NCBI GenBank assembly: GCA_021401465.1
Contig: JADDMT010000100.1
Coordinates: 42,249 to 106,248, forward strand
Direction of reading: 5' to 3'
Source of the DNA: Teratosphaeria epicoccoides
Taxonomy: Eukaryota; Ascomycota; Dothideomycetes; Mycosphaerellales; Teratosphaeriaceae
Length of the DNA stretch: 64,000 bases
Positions 10,501 to 18,436 of the stretch are shown here, piece after piece. The position numbers were made by a program, and so were the translations under genes. The notes under the pieces were generated by a model. It was not told the origin of the DNA and did not search any database. It was given only the letters and a program-made list of their open reading frames with translations. The stretch's first letter is position 1. The number at the start of each line of letters is the position of its first letter.

Positions 10501-11372
10501 CTCGATTGGGGCCAATGGTGTCAGATGCGCCAGCCACAGCACAGTCGGAGAAGATGTCGCCCATTACACTACACACAGACGTCGTGCTCACGTTGGGAGC
10601 AATCAGTTTTGGAGTGTACCCAAGCACATTCTTAGACACACAGATCGTGAAGCTCGAGGCGAACAATATCCAAGGCCGCTTTGCAGTCGGCCTGGAGCAG
10701 GGCAAGATACACAGTGGGCTGGGTATCACGATGGGACAATTGCAAGTCGCTTTGGCCTCAGTTAAACGCATGACAGCCGTACCCAAGGCTCTCGAAGTCT
10801 CCGTTGACGAAGTGATCAGCAATGCGACTCAAGCCAAAGGCGGCACCATCGTCCGCGTTCCGAAGGTCATCGCCTCCATGCAGACCTGGCAAGCACCGGA
10901 CAGCAACACCGTCGACTACATCTTCAAATCCCTGTTCGAAGGCAAAATCGACGTCGGCTGGAACTTATCCCGTATCAACTTCATCAAAGGCATGTGGGTC
11001 GCGCACACACGCTCCTTCGCCTCCCGCCTCGGCAAAGCATTGCCCGAATCCGCCGTCAAGATCACTGCGGAGGGTCCCGAAGAGACCGCCGACTCGGCTG
11101 ATGGTAAAGAAAAACAGTCGCAGGAGAAGATCACGGCGGAGGTGAACCTCCCGCAGTCGAGGTATGAGTATCGTGCGCTCGAGACTCCGATCATTGAGAC
11201 GCCGCAGCTGAGGGATATGGGCGAGGCAACGCCGCCGTTAGAGTGGGTGGGGTTGCATCGGGATCGGTTGCCGAATGTGACGCATCAAATTATCATTGTG
11301 AGTTTGTTGGAGGTGGCCAAGGAGGTCGAGGACGCGTATACGAGGATTTTGGGGTCTTCGGGAAGCTCGTGA
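1569..11372 (+). CDS. CSF1: Csf1, bridge-like lipid transfer protein (BLTP1/Tweek family)
   Basis: One uninterrupted frame of 3,267 codons. The N-terminus has a single hydrophobic anchor (about residues 14-38) followed by the conserved segment starting YIDISALQISLLGGRIFFKS. This is the recognisable start of fungal Csf1, the orthologue of animal BLTP1 (KIAA1109/Tweek). Yeast Csf1 is about 2,958 residues, so the length fits. Family members are ER-anchored, rod-like proteins built of repeating beta-groove units that carry phospholipids at membrane contact sites; yeast mutants are cold-sensitive and affected in GPI-anchor lipid supply. Low-complexity basic and acidic inserts occur near residues 115-260 and 550-620. 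The start at 1569 is the first ATG and lies directly before the membrane anchor. It is unusual only in being 9.8 kb without an intron. Confidence 0.9.
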   Translation: MALAATPLGPNTGFNWVFLIELLVCGILAIFFLFYFNRLFATLLSYTIRAWTWHQHRAYIDISALQISLLGGRIFFKSIRYHAHNITVLVHDGHITWRYWLTAVQEAAIFGDAEEGAKKGKEGKEGKARPRARSRSASERKSDSGSKSAQGVRSVSRSRRSSVGEAENAGVKKKELPCRISVKVSGVEAFIYNRSPAYDIVVDAAMQHATAKSKPSSGDDGHTSEDARTSSSSSQGDKEKKAQHPGRFGAQPRTSETHGTTESAGQAFESPPIPAWLRVFPVKIECKRAAAAVGNPQTTTIVTAKVEKATGTIDAAKAGPLDYYKLLFSFDIGKVKAAVKPNRDFKHKQLDAAQRMLGESDVEIPEQQKRTVKPLRTFQQRWRSFVRFFRRKRTANGSIRAPSMSSARIAKAPRPRPDELPGESQWHGLARYLDDNEADESSAWDSVEYARVSDLVESERLGFRFYYDVPGQVQSGMLASSPQENSDFDDDDINGAPPPEYGMEFYVHGATIAYGPWADRQRIVTQNMFFAPQYADAVPANRLTAGQTRLWTVFQIYVSIEENVILRVPTREFSKDDQWQGRAGASQNSRAQGDDAGKHGKRRRHHKRQRKVNKGGPGIDARPYGWLDIIVKKDSVVNYKQDMYARLSGYKNYLDLDVKSVDMVTSVNQGLLWRSGSITLDADLSYPLGWNTLRKWPFNILINDLELFILRDHFFLIIDIVNDWASGPPPDYYTFVPYFYEVNLDFRNWCMYLNVNDANIINDPEDFDKNDYLTLEGRSMLGKLGIPMQFYRPKRNEITFEVLSLNMGMRVLSPPRNTMSTLVNDKQVAVLPKLTLKGSFDQNGDTRPGLTDVLRFDIGSNGLNLKAYGQVVRQFISLKENYFGDYIHFKTLEEFQHAADDLETANAKTVTLPHPQTPNEMDVVLCIIIEESTVLLPTNLYSALEYVQMDLPLANLDLRIVSYYLDMALNLSPISILSGSASADEEDSPTETDSKIQMYISHTNLYGHRCFGSPPDEPAYLSQWDINVGRLTGECSSTFIHDLTLAGRVFAFAFQDGENALPISSPLIIRDITFVQVRTDMIRLWMHVGQDALLFAADPISIDTNDWSRGHFSQRVNVLAPMVTVACADGRSASRQRSREGCKRRVRTYAFLQTGVAVDVVIRAPRFNDERKAQQAHVRKCDLRTHRTPFLRHSRDDLPDDYSEDPNVHPAFIPVPRPPFPLSKPGQPQNRPRSIRSVAIFASKQSVSSRRSKSSLSASINGPAQPIETPALKSLHQHPSLESSQGNGLGSDCSSRSFERYDNLLDARERARFGLSPSSVAFASSFSEPYFPLGAVQPDETNVPAFASPIESKDNASDTISFSETIHDPDMDFEAQHTSVLIRIQPGIRAYVEPHVAITIANVMSKIAPKKPEDVMDGFQMDVMGTLSGRQRAKQGSATVLEINAALPAARLCAHHSAERDSIADKVDLKINALQQLVRVRKKPSKVGVKTALALHTAVDGVVATLSERQTANDLAPAVEARVGDLLTWVVLAGNRSVHGTVRHTELLVAGSQAKYLAHLALRVVATVDDMQARFAAPIERQRKKLLLLIWKLTKASEGIGDPPFLTRMTYILRAFPYHFRNQESWKVLARFRHMLHSLPHSVKQELVARFRDDNIECPADAPNKVIESWGQWRNWDIPNVSDTLAFKMLYSQAEARPLEEPDPQALTLTIRSELLRIALEHGSQVNAITIEETSLGVDSIPPVKPTGLMLVEENKRRKTMLQLHTSSIGVSCNWSAVVIAEAVLPLVDDFKRMAARPKQPLTQKSMSYKIVDELERHDFHIVVSTDTGSLSLQTMNILYRAHLEGLKMSLIGTTQGGERYGQCASALLNINRAVAELHGPTSCILQTLLKSPSLYIDHLQPASPGVAPPTLTIAAAYDELNITVMEQLVGILHVADSVISDEVAKIMQLVKIATLGNPQVPKQPDDVAAEHGIEFNIGILAGAVHMEISLLQSLSYCLDSDSASIRVMPRLSGDRTVSIDFDVGRQSHGFVNLSKGQRHRQGMLEMPPINGHVGLGISALENSMSVVTTIERIEIDAAAIQGIVSVISKPELEHVFSETQNTFQDIQHHIDQLESAPGEESPNAGTAQKKMLFDVRLALLGVRVSASTPQIKSRSTAEVEFGIGPVHATASNRNAVSIIPEVRANIQDIGARFWINDRAKVLPRGDATFGIKLHFNSSGDPSGAVARELSIESNNLEINGYPETAATAIDVINHLQDRLRDLDLSKEVEYLRRLRDSRKDRVMRKILAKKRAASNADGAAGFSAQDLLSVKTHVALSNIRASWLVDRRFAALAEHRPDDAVFTISSIQFTTRGGNEARLSINEIMLQLAQKRVSLTQRSLNSALIPKVEFSVRYWSVNKNGSLAFKATGTPLDLRLESRFIIPVKAVQNSIEYAIDEFKTGTATWESIPTASGAPRQTMIDAKRIASLLVEAEFAGAQVYLQGSCRSPETLGSLAAPSQQQQSHHGRYGQFAAEGELMHTTLKSPGIALKLEYNSLGSQPRVNGEMQIEASTNNLLPNVVPLVLEISTGVKEVMQNSEQDEDRRPKPETPPQKEQQIKAPQKHFEEDSIVATNPCSIFGKTKVDLGLRICRQEFGLSCQPIARVDAKAVLDDFYFTMNTIESEAFGHFFAMSAVLSKLSAQVKHMYSREPTFSFDMDSIVLSLMNSKHLSGVNGISAIVKINPTKLSINAKQLQDLLLFREIWLPPEIREAAPPSPNAPSTRPDDYIVQKYQLAAAAAAFPWNATVSVAKLSVELDLGQSIGKSSFAITNLWASQQKTSDWEQNLCIGLEEMGLDSTGRMSGFIQLAGLGIRTSIKWPYDTKQEGKTPQIQASIGFGKLRAKAAFDYQAFAFGDIEEFDFLMYNVRDKRPHARDTDRLVAVLDCGKAYVFCTSTSPAQALGLYQAFDRLIQEKQTAFAQSLKDIEKHLRRSSTRVTTRLGPMVSDAPATAQSEKMSPITLHTDVVLTLGAISFGVYPSTFLDTQIVKLEANNIQGRFAVGLEQGKIHSGLGITMGQLQVALASVKRMTAVPKALEVSVDEVISNATQAKGGTIVRVPKVIASMQTWQAPDSNTVDYIFKSLFEGKIDVGWNLSRINFIKGMWVAHTRSFASRLGKALPESAVKITAEGPEETADSADGKEKQSQEKITAEVNLPQSRYEYRALETPIIETPQLRDMGEATPPLEWVGLHRDRLPNVTHQIIIVSLLEVAKEVEDAYTRILGSSGSS

Positions 11373-11880
11373 GGAGGTTCTTGTCGTATATGTGTTTAGC
11401 ATGGTGTTTGGTGTTGCATTTTGCAGGTGATTGGGGGGTTGTAGACATTTTTTAGCGACAGGCGGAGAAGGTACACAGTATGTGCCCCCGGAGAAGTATC
11501 GGGACGACGCTGTAGAAAGGAACTTTGTTGAGGATCAGGAGTTTGGTCGGACTGAACGGTACCTCATTGCCGGACTTTAGTCACTTGTCAGTTAGCAGAT
11601 TGACGAGTTGACCTGGACCCTTGATTGTGAGGTTGGGCGGTCAGTTGTATGAGCAGTCCGTTAGATGCATCGACATACAGTCAGCCACGTCAACAAACAG
11701 GCACTCATGTCACTGGTTGGCGCATTGCATCGACCAGTCAAACCGTTGATTGACTGGCGAAAGCACTGCCGAGCCCTCGATCTCAGCATTCAAGACACAA
11801 AGGTGAAAGTCCTGTCATGTGGGAGAAGCCTGGATGTGTCTCTCTATACGTTCTACGCCCGCGGCACTACGTGGGCCCGT
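11373..11880. other. Intergenic, convergent 3' ends
   Basis: About 500 bases between the stop of CSF1 and the stop of the amino-acid permease on the opposite strand. I see no coding frame or structural RNA. It presumably holds two 3' UTRs. Confidence 0.5.
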
Positions 11881-13808
11881 CTAGATGATGGCACGCAGCA
11901 TTCTGTGCGGCAAATTCTTCCATGTCTCTTCCTTGACCGTGTTCTTGGACAAGTCTCTCAGCTCATCGACGTTCATCCTAATACCGCTGTTGACGTCCAT
12001 CTCGGCCAAAGGAACGTACAGCCTCCAATCGCGACTCCAGAGCTTCCAGAAGATGTAGAGCGCGAGGATCAGAGGTGCGGCAAGGTACTCCTCGAAGAAG
12101 CCGTATGCACTCGGGGATGCGCCAATGGGGAAGAGGGCGACGTAGAAGGTCGCCATCAGGCACAGAATGTTCATACCGAGACCGATCCTGGGAAGGAAAT
12201 GTTAGTACGCACTTCGGCATTGTAGATTCTTGGGTGTGGTGCTTACCATGATCCGACTACGCCGAACGCGGCCTTGTAAGGAATCTCATCGAGGCCGCGA
12301 CCGTGGTATTTCCAGCCTGCCCGGAATCGGATGTGTGAGAGGCAGATGGTACCCCAGATGAAGAAGTTGGCCAGACCAGACAACGCCAGAAGCCAGTTGA
12401 AAAAGGTGTCGCCGTTTTTCGTGGCTTCATTGGCGAAAGCCAGCAGACCGAACAGCAGCTGGATGATAACACAGTAGATCGGACGACCGTGTTTGTCTAC
12501 GTAGGCGAGGAACCTGGGTGCCATGCCTTGTGCAGCAAGCGCTTGCATGGTACGTGTGCTGCCGAAAGCGCATGCGTTGGCGACGGACAGGACAGAGATC
12601 GTGATGACGGCATTCATGACGGAGGGTAGGCCCTTGATGCCTGCAAGCTTGATGGCGATGACGAATGGCGAGTACTTGGATGCTGAGCTGGAGGCGTTAA
12701 GAAGATTCGGGTCGTTTGCCGGTACAATCAGGCCGATCATGAGCAGACCAACAACGTAGAAGATGGCGATACGCCTGATGGTCATTATCAGCATGTCTTC
12801 CGCGATTCCATGTGTCCTCACACTCACCAGAACACCTGCTTCGTTGCTTGCGGAATGCTCCGCAGTGGATTTGCAGCTTCGGCAGCCGCGAGTCCGGTTA
12901 GCTCAGTGCCGGCAAAGGCGAACGAGGCTGTGACGAAGACTGAGCAGAATCCGTGGAATCCGTTCCTGAACGCAGCGTAAGGGGCGTGCCAGTACGTCCC
13001 TCCAATGTATCCGCGCGGGTCGGTCGAGACACCGCCGCAGTCGATGACAATAGCCAAGATAATGAAGCCAAGAGTTGCGACGACCTTGATGATGGACAGA
13101 ACGAATTCCACCTCGCCGTAGCCGCGTACACCGAAGATCTGGATGACAGAGAGCGCTACGAGGAAGACGGTGATCCATACGCCAATATTCTGCTCTGCTG
13201 CGGTGTGCCAGTAGCTGAGCGTGAGACCGGCAGCCGTGATCTCGAAGGGAAGGACGGTGAGCCATTGGATCGCGTAGTCCCAGCCGCAGGCAAACCCCCA
13301 CGACGGGTCGACGAAGCGGACGGCGTATTGGTAGAAGGCACCGTTAACAGGGTACATAACGGCTTTGCGTTCTGTCAGCTTCTCGCGTGGTCTGTTGCAT
13401 ACGCAGCTCACGTACCAAGCTCTGCCAAGGCCTGCATGACGAACAACAACATGATGCCGATAACAATGAAGCAGATGACCAGAGACGCTGGACCACCGTC
13501 TGCCAGAGCTTCTCCAGAACCGATGAAGAAACCAGCCCCAATTGCGCCACCTACAAAGCTGTCAGCCGCAGGTCTTCGACGACCAAGTGTCGCGTGCACC
13601 AACCGATGGCAATCATTTGCATATGTCTGCCCTTCAAGGAGCGGTTGAGCGCCTGTGATCCACCTTCTTGAATGTCATAGTCCGTTCCCGGCTGAGCAAT
13701 AGGTAACCCATGTTCGTCGTACGCTGGTCCCTTCAGGCCTTTTTCACTCTCGTAAGGATCAGAGATGGTGAGTAGTGCCGCCGGGCCTTCATGTCGAGGA
13801 GCGGCCAT
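11881..13808 (-). CDS. Amino-acid permease (APC superfamily, fungal YAT type)
   Basis: Five exons (13808-13604, 13550-13416, 13362-12828, 12774-12247, 12187-11881) join in frame to 569 residues. All four introns are 52-59 bp with GT..AG ends. The protein has a soluble N-terminus, then the first-helix motif GAIGAGFFIGSG of the fungal amino-acid permease family, and about 12 hydrophobic segments in total. Landmarks are AVMYPVNGAF, QVFWRIAIFYV spanning intron 3, and a conserved C-terminal WSRDWRLYVPLAEMDVNSG. Such permeases import amino acids with protons at the plasma membrane. Substrate cannot be read from sequence. Three GATA motifs upstream suggest nitrogen control. The length is normal for the family and no defect is visible. 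Confidence 0.9.
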
Positions 13809-14053
13809 GGTCGGACACTTCTTCGAGTGCTTAGTCGAAAGCCTTGTCAGGGATGCGAATTGGACTTTGCGCAGGAGAGGGAGCGGGAGACGGGCGCGAG
13901 CACAGGCAAGTACCCCGCCAATAAGTATTATATCACAAGCTGCTCCTTCCGCGGGCTGTACACCTTAGGCAGATTCCCTCAGTATCGGACGTACCGTATC
14001 CTGACCTGCCACGCAGATACACGCTTTGGGGCGGCCGCAATAAGCAAGCGCGG

Positions 14054-14283
14054 CGATAACAAGCGGCCTGGAGCGCAGCAAGCAGAAGGCGATCTGCAGA
14101 ACGCAAAGCTCGCGTGGTCGTCCCTAAGCCGCTTCTGGCCCTCGACCGAGGACCAGACCAGACTCTCGGGACGCGGCTGTCTGGTGTGGAATGTACCCTG
14201 GTTCGAGCATCGACAGGTTCACGCGGGTGCATGGGTGATAAGGCCGGGAGCTTGCTAGCAACACTCGCATTATTAAGTGATAA
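14054..14283. promoter_or_regulatory. Cluster of HGATAR motifs upstream of the permease
   Basis: CGATAA at 14054-14059, TGATAA at 14236-14241 and TGATAA at 14278-14283 match the HGATAR site of AreA/NIT2 GATA factors. They lie 246-475 bp upstream of the permease start (13808, minus). Fungal amino-acid permeases are classic targets of nitrogen catabolite regulation. Function here is inferred; such short motifs also arise by chance. Confidence 0.35.
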
Positions 14284-15428
14284 TATGGCACGAGCTCCAG
14301 CCGCTTCCATACATGGCGCGAAGCGAAGTCAAATGCGCAGTCGGTTTGGTCTTGATCTGAATTGTGGGCTACAAATTACTGCCCACCGGCGGCTCGTCGT
14401 AGCGGTTTGATAGACGCAAATTCTGCGACGGTTGTCCCCAAAGATGAGCATCCACCGTACAGCTGACGCAGCTGAAAATGAAAAGCCTTTGGTGAAGGTT
14501 GCCTGCAGGTGGTAGATTGGTAGCACATGTTCTGCATCGTGGTGGCGTAAGGCAGGCTTAGACGATCCGCCGGCTGGGAGGTACAATACCAGGCTGAGGC
14601 AAGGTAAAGGTACAGAGAGTGCAGATCGTGCGGTGCACCGAACAAAGCACCAAAGGTTAATTTTGTCCCCACTGCCCTCGTACTACCGCGAATATTGTGG
14701 CCTCCTGGTACCAGTCTGGTAAATGTTTGCGAGATCCTGGAATACGCGTAGGGGCTGCTTAGACGCACAGCTTCTTGTCCACTCAAAGGACGCATCGCGC
14801 ATGCCGACAGGCCGCGGAATCTCACCCTTCTGATTGCATGGCTAATATTGCCACTGGAGCGTCCGTCGAGTCGCGTTACCCATTTTGGCAGGTGGCCGCG
14901 GTAGCAGATTGTGCCTCGATCACCGGTCGCGAAGCCGCCACAGCCGGCAACCGTGTGATGTCCGAGGAGCGCCTTGTACGATAAGGAGCGATTGTCGCGA
15001 TAAGAGAGTCGGAGAAGCACAGGAGCGATGAGGTTGATGCAAGCAATTGTGGAGTGGGCGCCTCTCGCATCTTATTTCTCAACTGCTAGCTTGACAACGT
15101 GGACAATCACGCCTTACCAGCGCTTGCAGAACTCAATTTGCGCTTGGCAGCGCTCGGCCAGCCAGCCACGAGTCACGACAGAACGAGCCGGAAGGATGCT
15201 GAAGCTCATATCGTCTAATCGTCTAGCAACAGCAAGAGAGTCCATGCAAGGCCGGTATTACAAGGAGCCATTGCATTGGTCGGGCGATTCAGCAATCCAT
15301 TGACATGTCGAGTGAAAATGTCATGAGATGGATACAGGTCAACATCATTATTGGCAAGCTTGTCTTGCTGTCTTACTGAAAACCTGACCGCGGTTCTGCC
15401 CTCTGATTGGTCCCTCAAGAACTCATGG

Positions 15429-15478
15429 TCATGTGATGCGGGGGAGTGAGCTGCCGGTTAGCAAGTAGCAAGCTTGCT
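15429..15478. repeat. Diverged half copy of the foldback element
   Basis: Positions 15429-15464 match the reverse complement of the right arm of the foldback element at 25.8 kb (plus flank) in about 29 of 36 bases, including the shared GCGGGG core and the terminal GGTTAGCAA. Two of the seven differences are C-to-T in this copy (CACGTGAC read as CATGTGAT). It is followed by the palindrome AGCAAGCTTGCT (15467-15478), which resembles the loop of the full element. No second arm is visible. Confidence 0.5.
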
Positions 15479-15784
15479 CGCTGCTTAGATTGATTTTGAG
15501 CGTTACAGCGCGCTCCTGGCATACCTTGTTGACAGTCACGAATCATCGAATGTGTTGACAAGTAGGCAGTCACGTCAGCAAGCGATCAGATGGAGTCAGG
15601 TGTACATGGAATATTTGACGGGCCAGCCAAAGTCAAGGTCGCTAGGCGATAAGATGTTGGAACCATATCTGCTCTTATTACTGGACCAACAAACATAAGT
15701 CGCGTAAGTCAGCATCTCATCCCGAGGATCCCAAAACCCTGAGAGCAACCACCCCGGTGATATGACCGCCGCAGCCCACAGCTC

Positions 15785-16157
15785 TCAAGCGCCCGAGCAC
15801 TTAGCCTTCGTATTGATATCGGTGTTCGGTTCGTTAGGCTGGCAGATTGCACCTGGTCTGTTGCAAGGGTTGCTCTACGATATGCCGATCAGCTCAGGTA
15901 ATGACAGGCGTGGCGGCACAGAGGACGCTGCCATACCGGAAGACACAGCTGCCTCCTCAAGTTCGGATTAGCTTGTCGTTCTAGGTCGTCTGGGTAGCAG
16001 ACACCATTGCCATCGCCGTTCCCCACAACGCAACTCTGGAGGTCGTTAGTCCGAGGTTGAGAGAAAGGCAACACGGGCGTGCGGATGGATATACCCAGTC
16101 TGCGGCTGCAGCTCCAAAGAATGAGAGGAGCATTGCGGCGGTCGTGGCGAGCTTCAT
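15785..16157 (-). CDS. Small secreted cysteine-rich protein (candidate effector), three exons
   Basis: Three short exons, 16157-16095, 16035-15937 and 15874-15785, join in phase 0 to 83 residues. Intron 1 (59 bp) has a GGACTAACGACC branch region and ends CCTCCAG. Intron 2 (62 bp) starts GTATGG, has GCTGATC and ends CGTAG. The first 19-20 residues (MKLATTAAMLLSFFGAAAA) are a textbook signal peptide. The mature part of about 63 residues holds six cysteines: SC, VC, LC, PC, IC and KC. Small size, secretion signal and even Cys number are the usual criteria for fungal effector-like or antimicrobial proteins. I recognise no family, so function is unknown. The exon structure is inferred from splice signals. 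Without splicing, the frame after the signal peptide ends in a different, Cys-poor tail. Confidence 0.65.
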
Positions 16158-16758
16158 TTCGATCTTTCGCTATGGTTGGGCTGGAGAAATGATTGGCGAG
16201 AACAGCTTTTGAGGGTAGTGATCCAGACGTAAGGCTACACCGGAAGTACAGAGTTAAGTATCGTTTGAGCCAACTGTCCACAAAGTCGGGGTCAAGAATC
16301 AGTGTGCTCGCCGACGGGAGATCTCTGCCGTATGGGCACCTGAGACATTGCCACGGATCATCCATATTCGGTCGCCGTCGGGTCAGCAGACCTCAGTGGT
16401 TGTATGAGCCAATCAATTCTCACATGTGTCTGAGGCTGTCCCTTGAGAGAAGCAGTGCATAACCAGTGCGCTGCTATAAAGAAGCCGAATCTGCATTAGA
16501 AGGACGGGGCGGGTGCGCGTGGCTGGAAATGAACAAGGCTGTGCTCGCCAAGGCTGTAGTTGACTGTGTCGCTGACGGCAGGCGCAAACGCTGACCTCAC
16601 AGGTCAAAGACGAGGTACGAGCCAGAATTTGTACGAGATGTTGAGCATATGGAAGTTGTTATGAAGCCGTGTCAGACACCTCGTGTCATAGGACAAGATC
16701 TTGTTGCGTTGATCTTGGACCGTTTTGGGTCATCGCCAATCACGACCTCAACCCCGAC
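16158..16758. other. Intergenic, about 600 bp
   Basis: Lies between the start of the small secreted protein and the stop of the carboxylate transporter, both on minus, so it holds the secreted gene's promoter and the transporter's 3' UTR. A TATA-like CTATAAAG occurs near 16472 but is about 315 bp from the start codon. No further gene is supported. Confidence 0.4.
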
Positions 16759-18436
16759 TCAAGGCTTTTCAATACCATCATGCTCACGCACGTGCTCCTC
16801 TCGATGCCCCGGACGATACGCAACCTCTCCAACAGCCTTCTGGCCCGCCGCGTCCTCCAAGTCACGATCATGAGCAACACCCAAGTGTCGATTCTTGAAC
16901 TCAGGTCCCAGGAAGGTCAACAGGATGACATACCCGTACACACATCCCAAGAAGATAGCGATGACAATACCATACTCATAACGTTTTGTGGCGACCCCGG
17001 TCTTGGAGATCTTCGGTGGCAACGGAAAGCGCTCACCAATTGTCGCCTCGATGGTCGAAGAGGCGCTGGAGACGAGGTTGCCGAGTTGGTAGGATGTACC
17101 GACCACGAAGGTCCGGAAGGAACCTGGGCTCAGCTCCATAAGGTGGATCCTGTCGAACGTCAGCATTCTTGCTCGAGGATCTTGCAGGCTGGTGATACTC
17201 ACGGGATTACACCCCAAGCTCCCTGGACACAGAACTGCTCGAAGAAAGCCGCCGCGATGACTTTCTCGCTGGGTGTGAATCCATACGGGTATAATAGCGC
17301 ACCACCAATGATACACACCACAATGATACTGAGACGTCGACCAAAGACCTGGGACGAGTAGCCGACGACAGTACCGCCAGTAATTGCTCCCAAATTGGCG
17401 ACGACCTGTGTGACCGTGACTGCGTTCGGAGAGAAGTTGAACTGGTTCTTCAACATTGTTGGGTAGAGATCCTGCGAACCATGGGACATGAAGTTGAAGC
17501 CCGCCATAAGTAGAACGAGGTAGATCAGCATGAGCCAGTGGCGTTTCAGGGCGACTTTGCCTTCAGCGATGAACGTCTTGCCAACACTGCTGCCTGCTGC
17601 ACGCACGCGTTGGCGCTCGATGTAGCTGTCCGTCTCGGGCAAGCAAAGACGGAAGAGGATAATCAAGACAGGCGGGCAAGCACCGAACCAGAAAAGCGGT
17701 CTCCAGCCATGTGGCGTAGTGTCGACCAATGCGCGCGCAAACGCTGTTGCCAATAGATACCCGAATGCATAACCTGCCAGGGTCATAGGTCGGGCGTCAG
17801 CAGATACCTCAATGGGCCCTTATAACCGCAATACTGACCTTGCTGTAGCATTCCGGAAATGATACCTCTGGCGCGCTCAGGCACATCTTCCAACGCGGTC
17901 GCGGCGGCATTGCCGTACAATCCGCCCATTGCGATCCCAAAGAGAGCGCGCACCGCAAGGAATTGCTTGTAGTTGGTGCAGAAGCCGGTGCCAAGCTCGA
18001 GAACGATGAACAAGATATTGTTGACAACGAATGGCCATTTCCGACCATATCGATCTGCAGCAATGCCGAAGATGATCGAGCCGACTGACCTAAACATGAG
18101 CACAAGCGTAATGCCCCATGTGATGTCTGCAGTGGACTTGTCGAAGCTCTCCGCCAGCTCGGAGACTGTGAGGGACACAGTGAAGAAGTCAAAGGCGTCC
18201 CATGTCCATGCAACGAATGCGCAGAGGAAGAAGAGCCATTGCTTGGTGTTGAGCGTTGCCAGCAAAGTAATGGGATTCTCGACCTTGTCCATCGGAGGCT
18301 TCAATGTAGAGAGTCGAGTACCAAGGTATTTCCCAACGCTCATCTTCTTAGGCGTGTCGCCGCTGGCTGGAAGAGCCACATCGTCGCGGTCCTCGGCGTA
18401 CTCTGGCGAGCTGGTCCTCTTGTAATCGCTGGCCAT
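16759..18436 (-). CDS. JEN-type monocarboxylate/proton symporter (MFS)
   Basis: Three exons (18436-17839, 17773-17203, 17149-16759) join to 519 residues, with introns of 65 and 53 bp. The JEN signature NxxS/THxS/TQDxxxT is present exactly as NFMSHGSQDLYPT, about residues 293-305. Other MFS landmarks are DRYGRKWPF after helix 2 and GMLQQGYAFGYLLA across intron 1. About 12 membrane helices are flanked by hydrophilic ends. Jen1 family members import lactate, pyruvate, acetate or dicarboxylates with protons at the plasma membrane. Which acid is carried here cannot be told. Nothing is broken or missing. CreA-like motifs upstream suggest glucose repression, as known for yeast JEN1. Confidence 0.9.

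Larger units (their letters stand above)
13809..15784. other. Intergenic, about 2 kb
   Basis: This gap contains the permease promoter with GATA motifs and, at 15429-15478, a diverged half copy of the foldback repeat seen at 25.7 kb. Frames of up to 214 codons on minus around 14.4-15.0 kb have no recognisable motif and no clear codon bias, so I do not call them. Confidence 0.4.

Noticed and set aside
14376..15020. 214-codon minus frame upstream of the permease
   Set aside because: No motif, composition like noncoding DNA, no clear splice partners.
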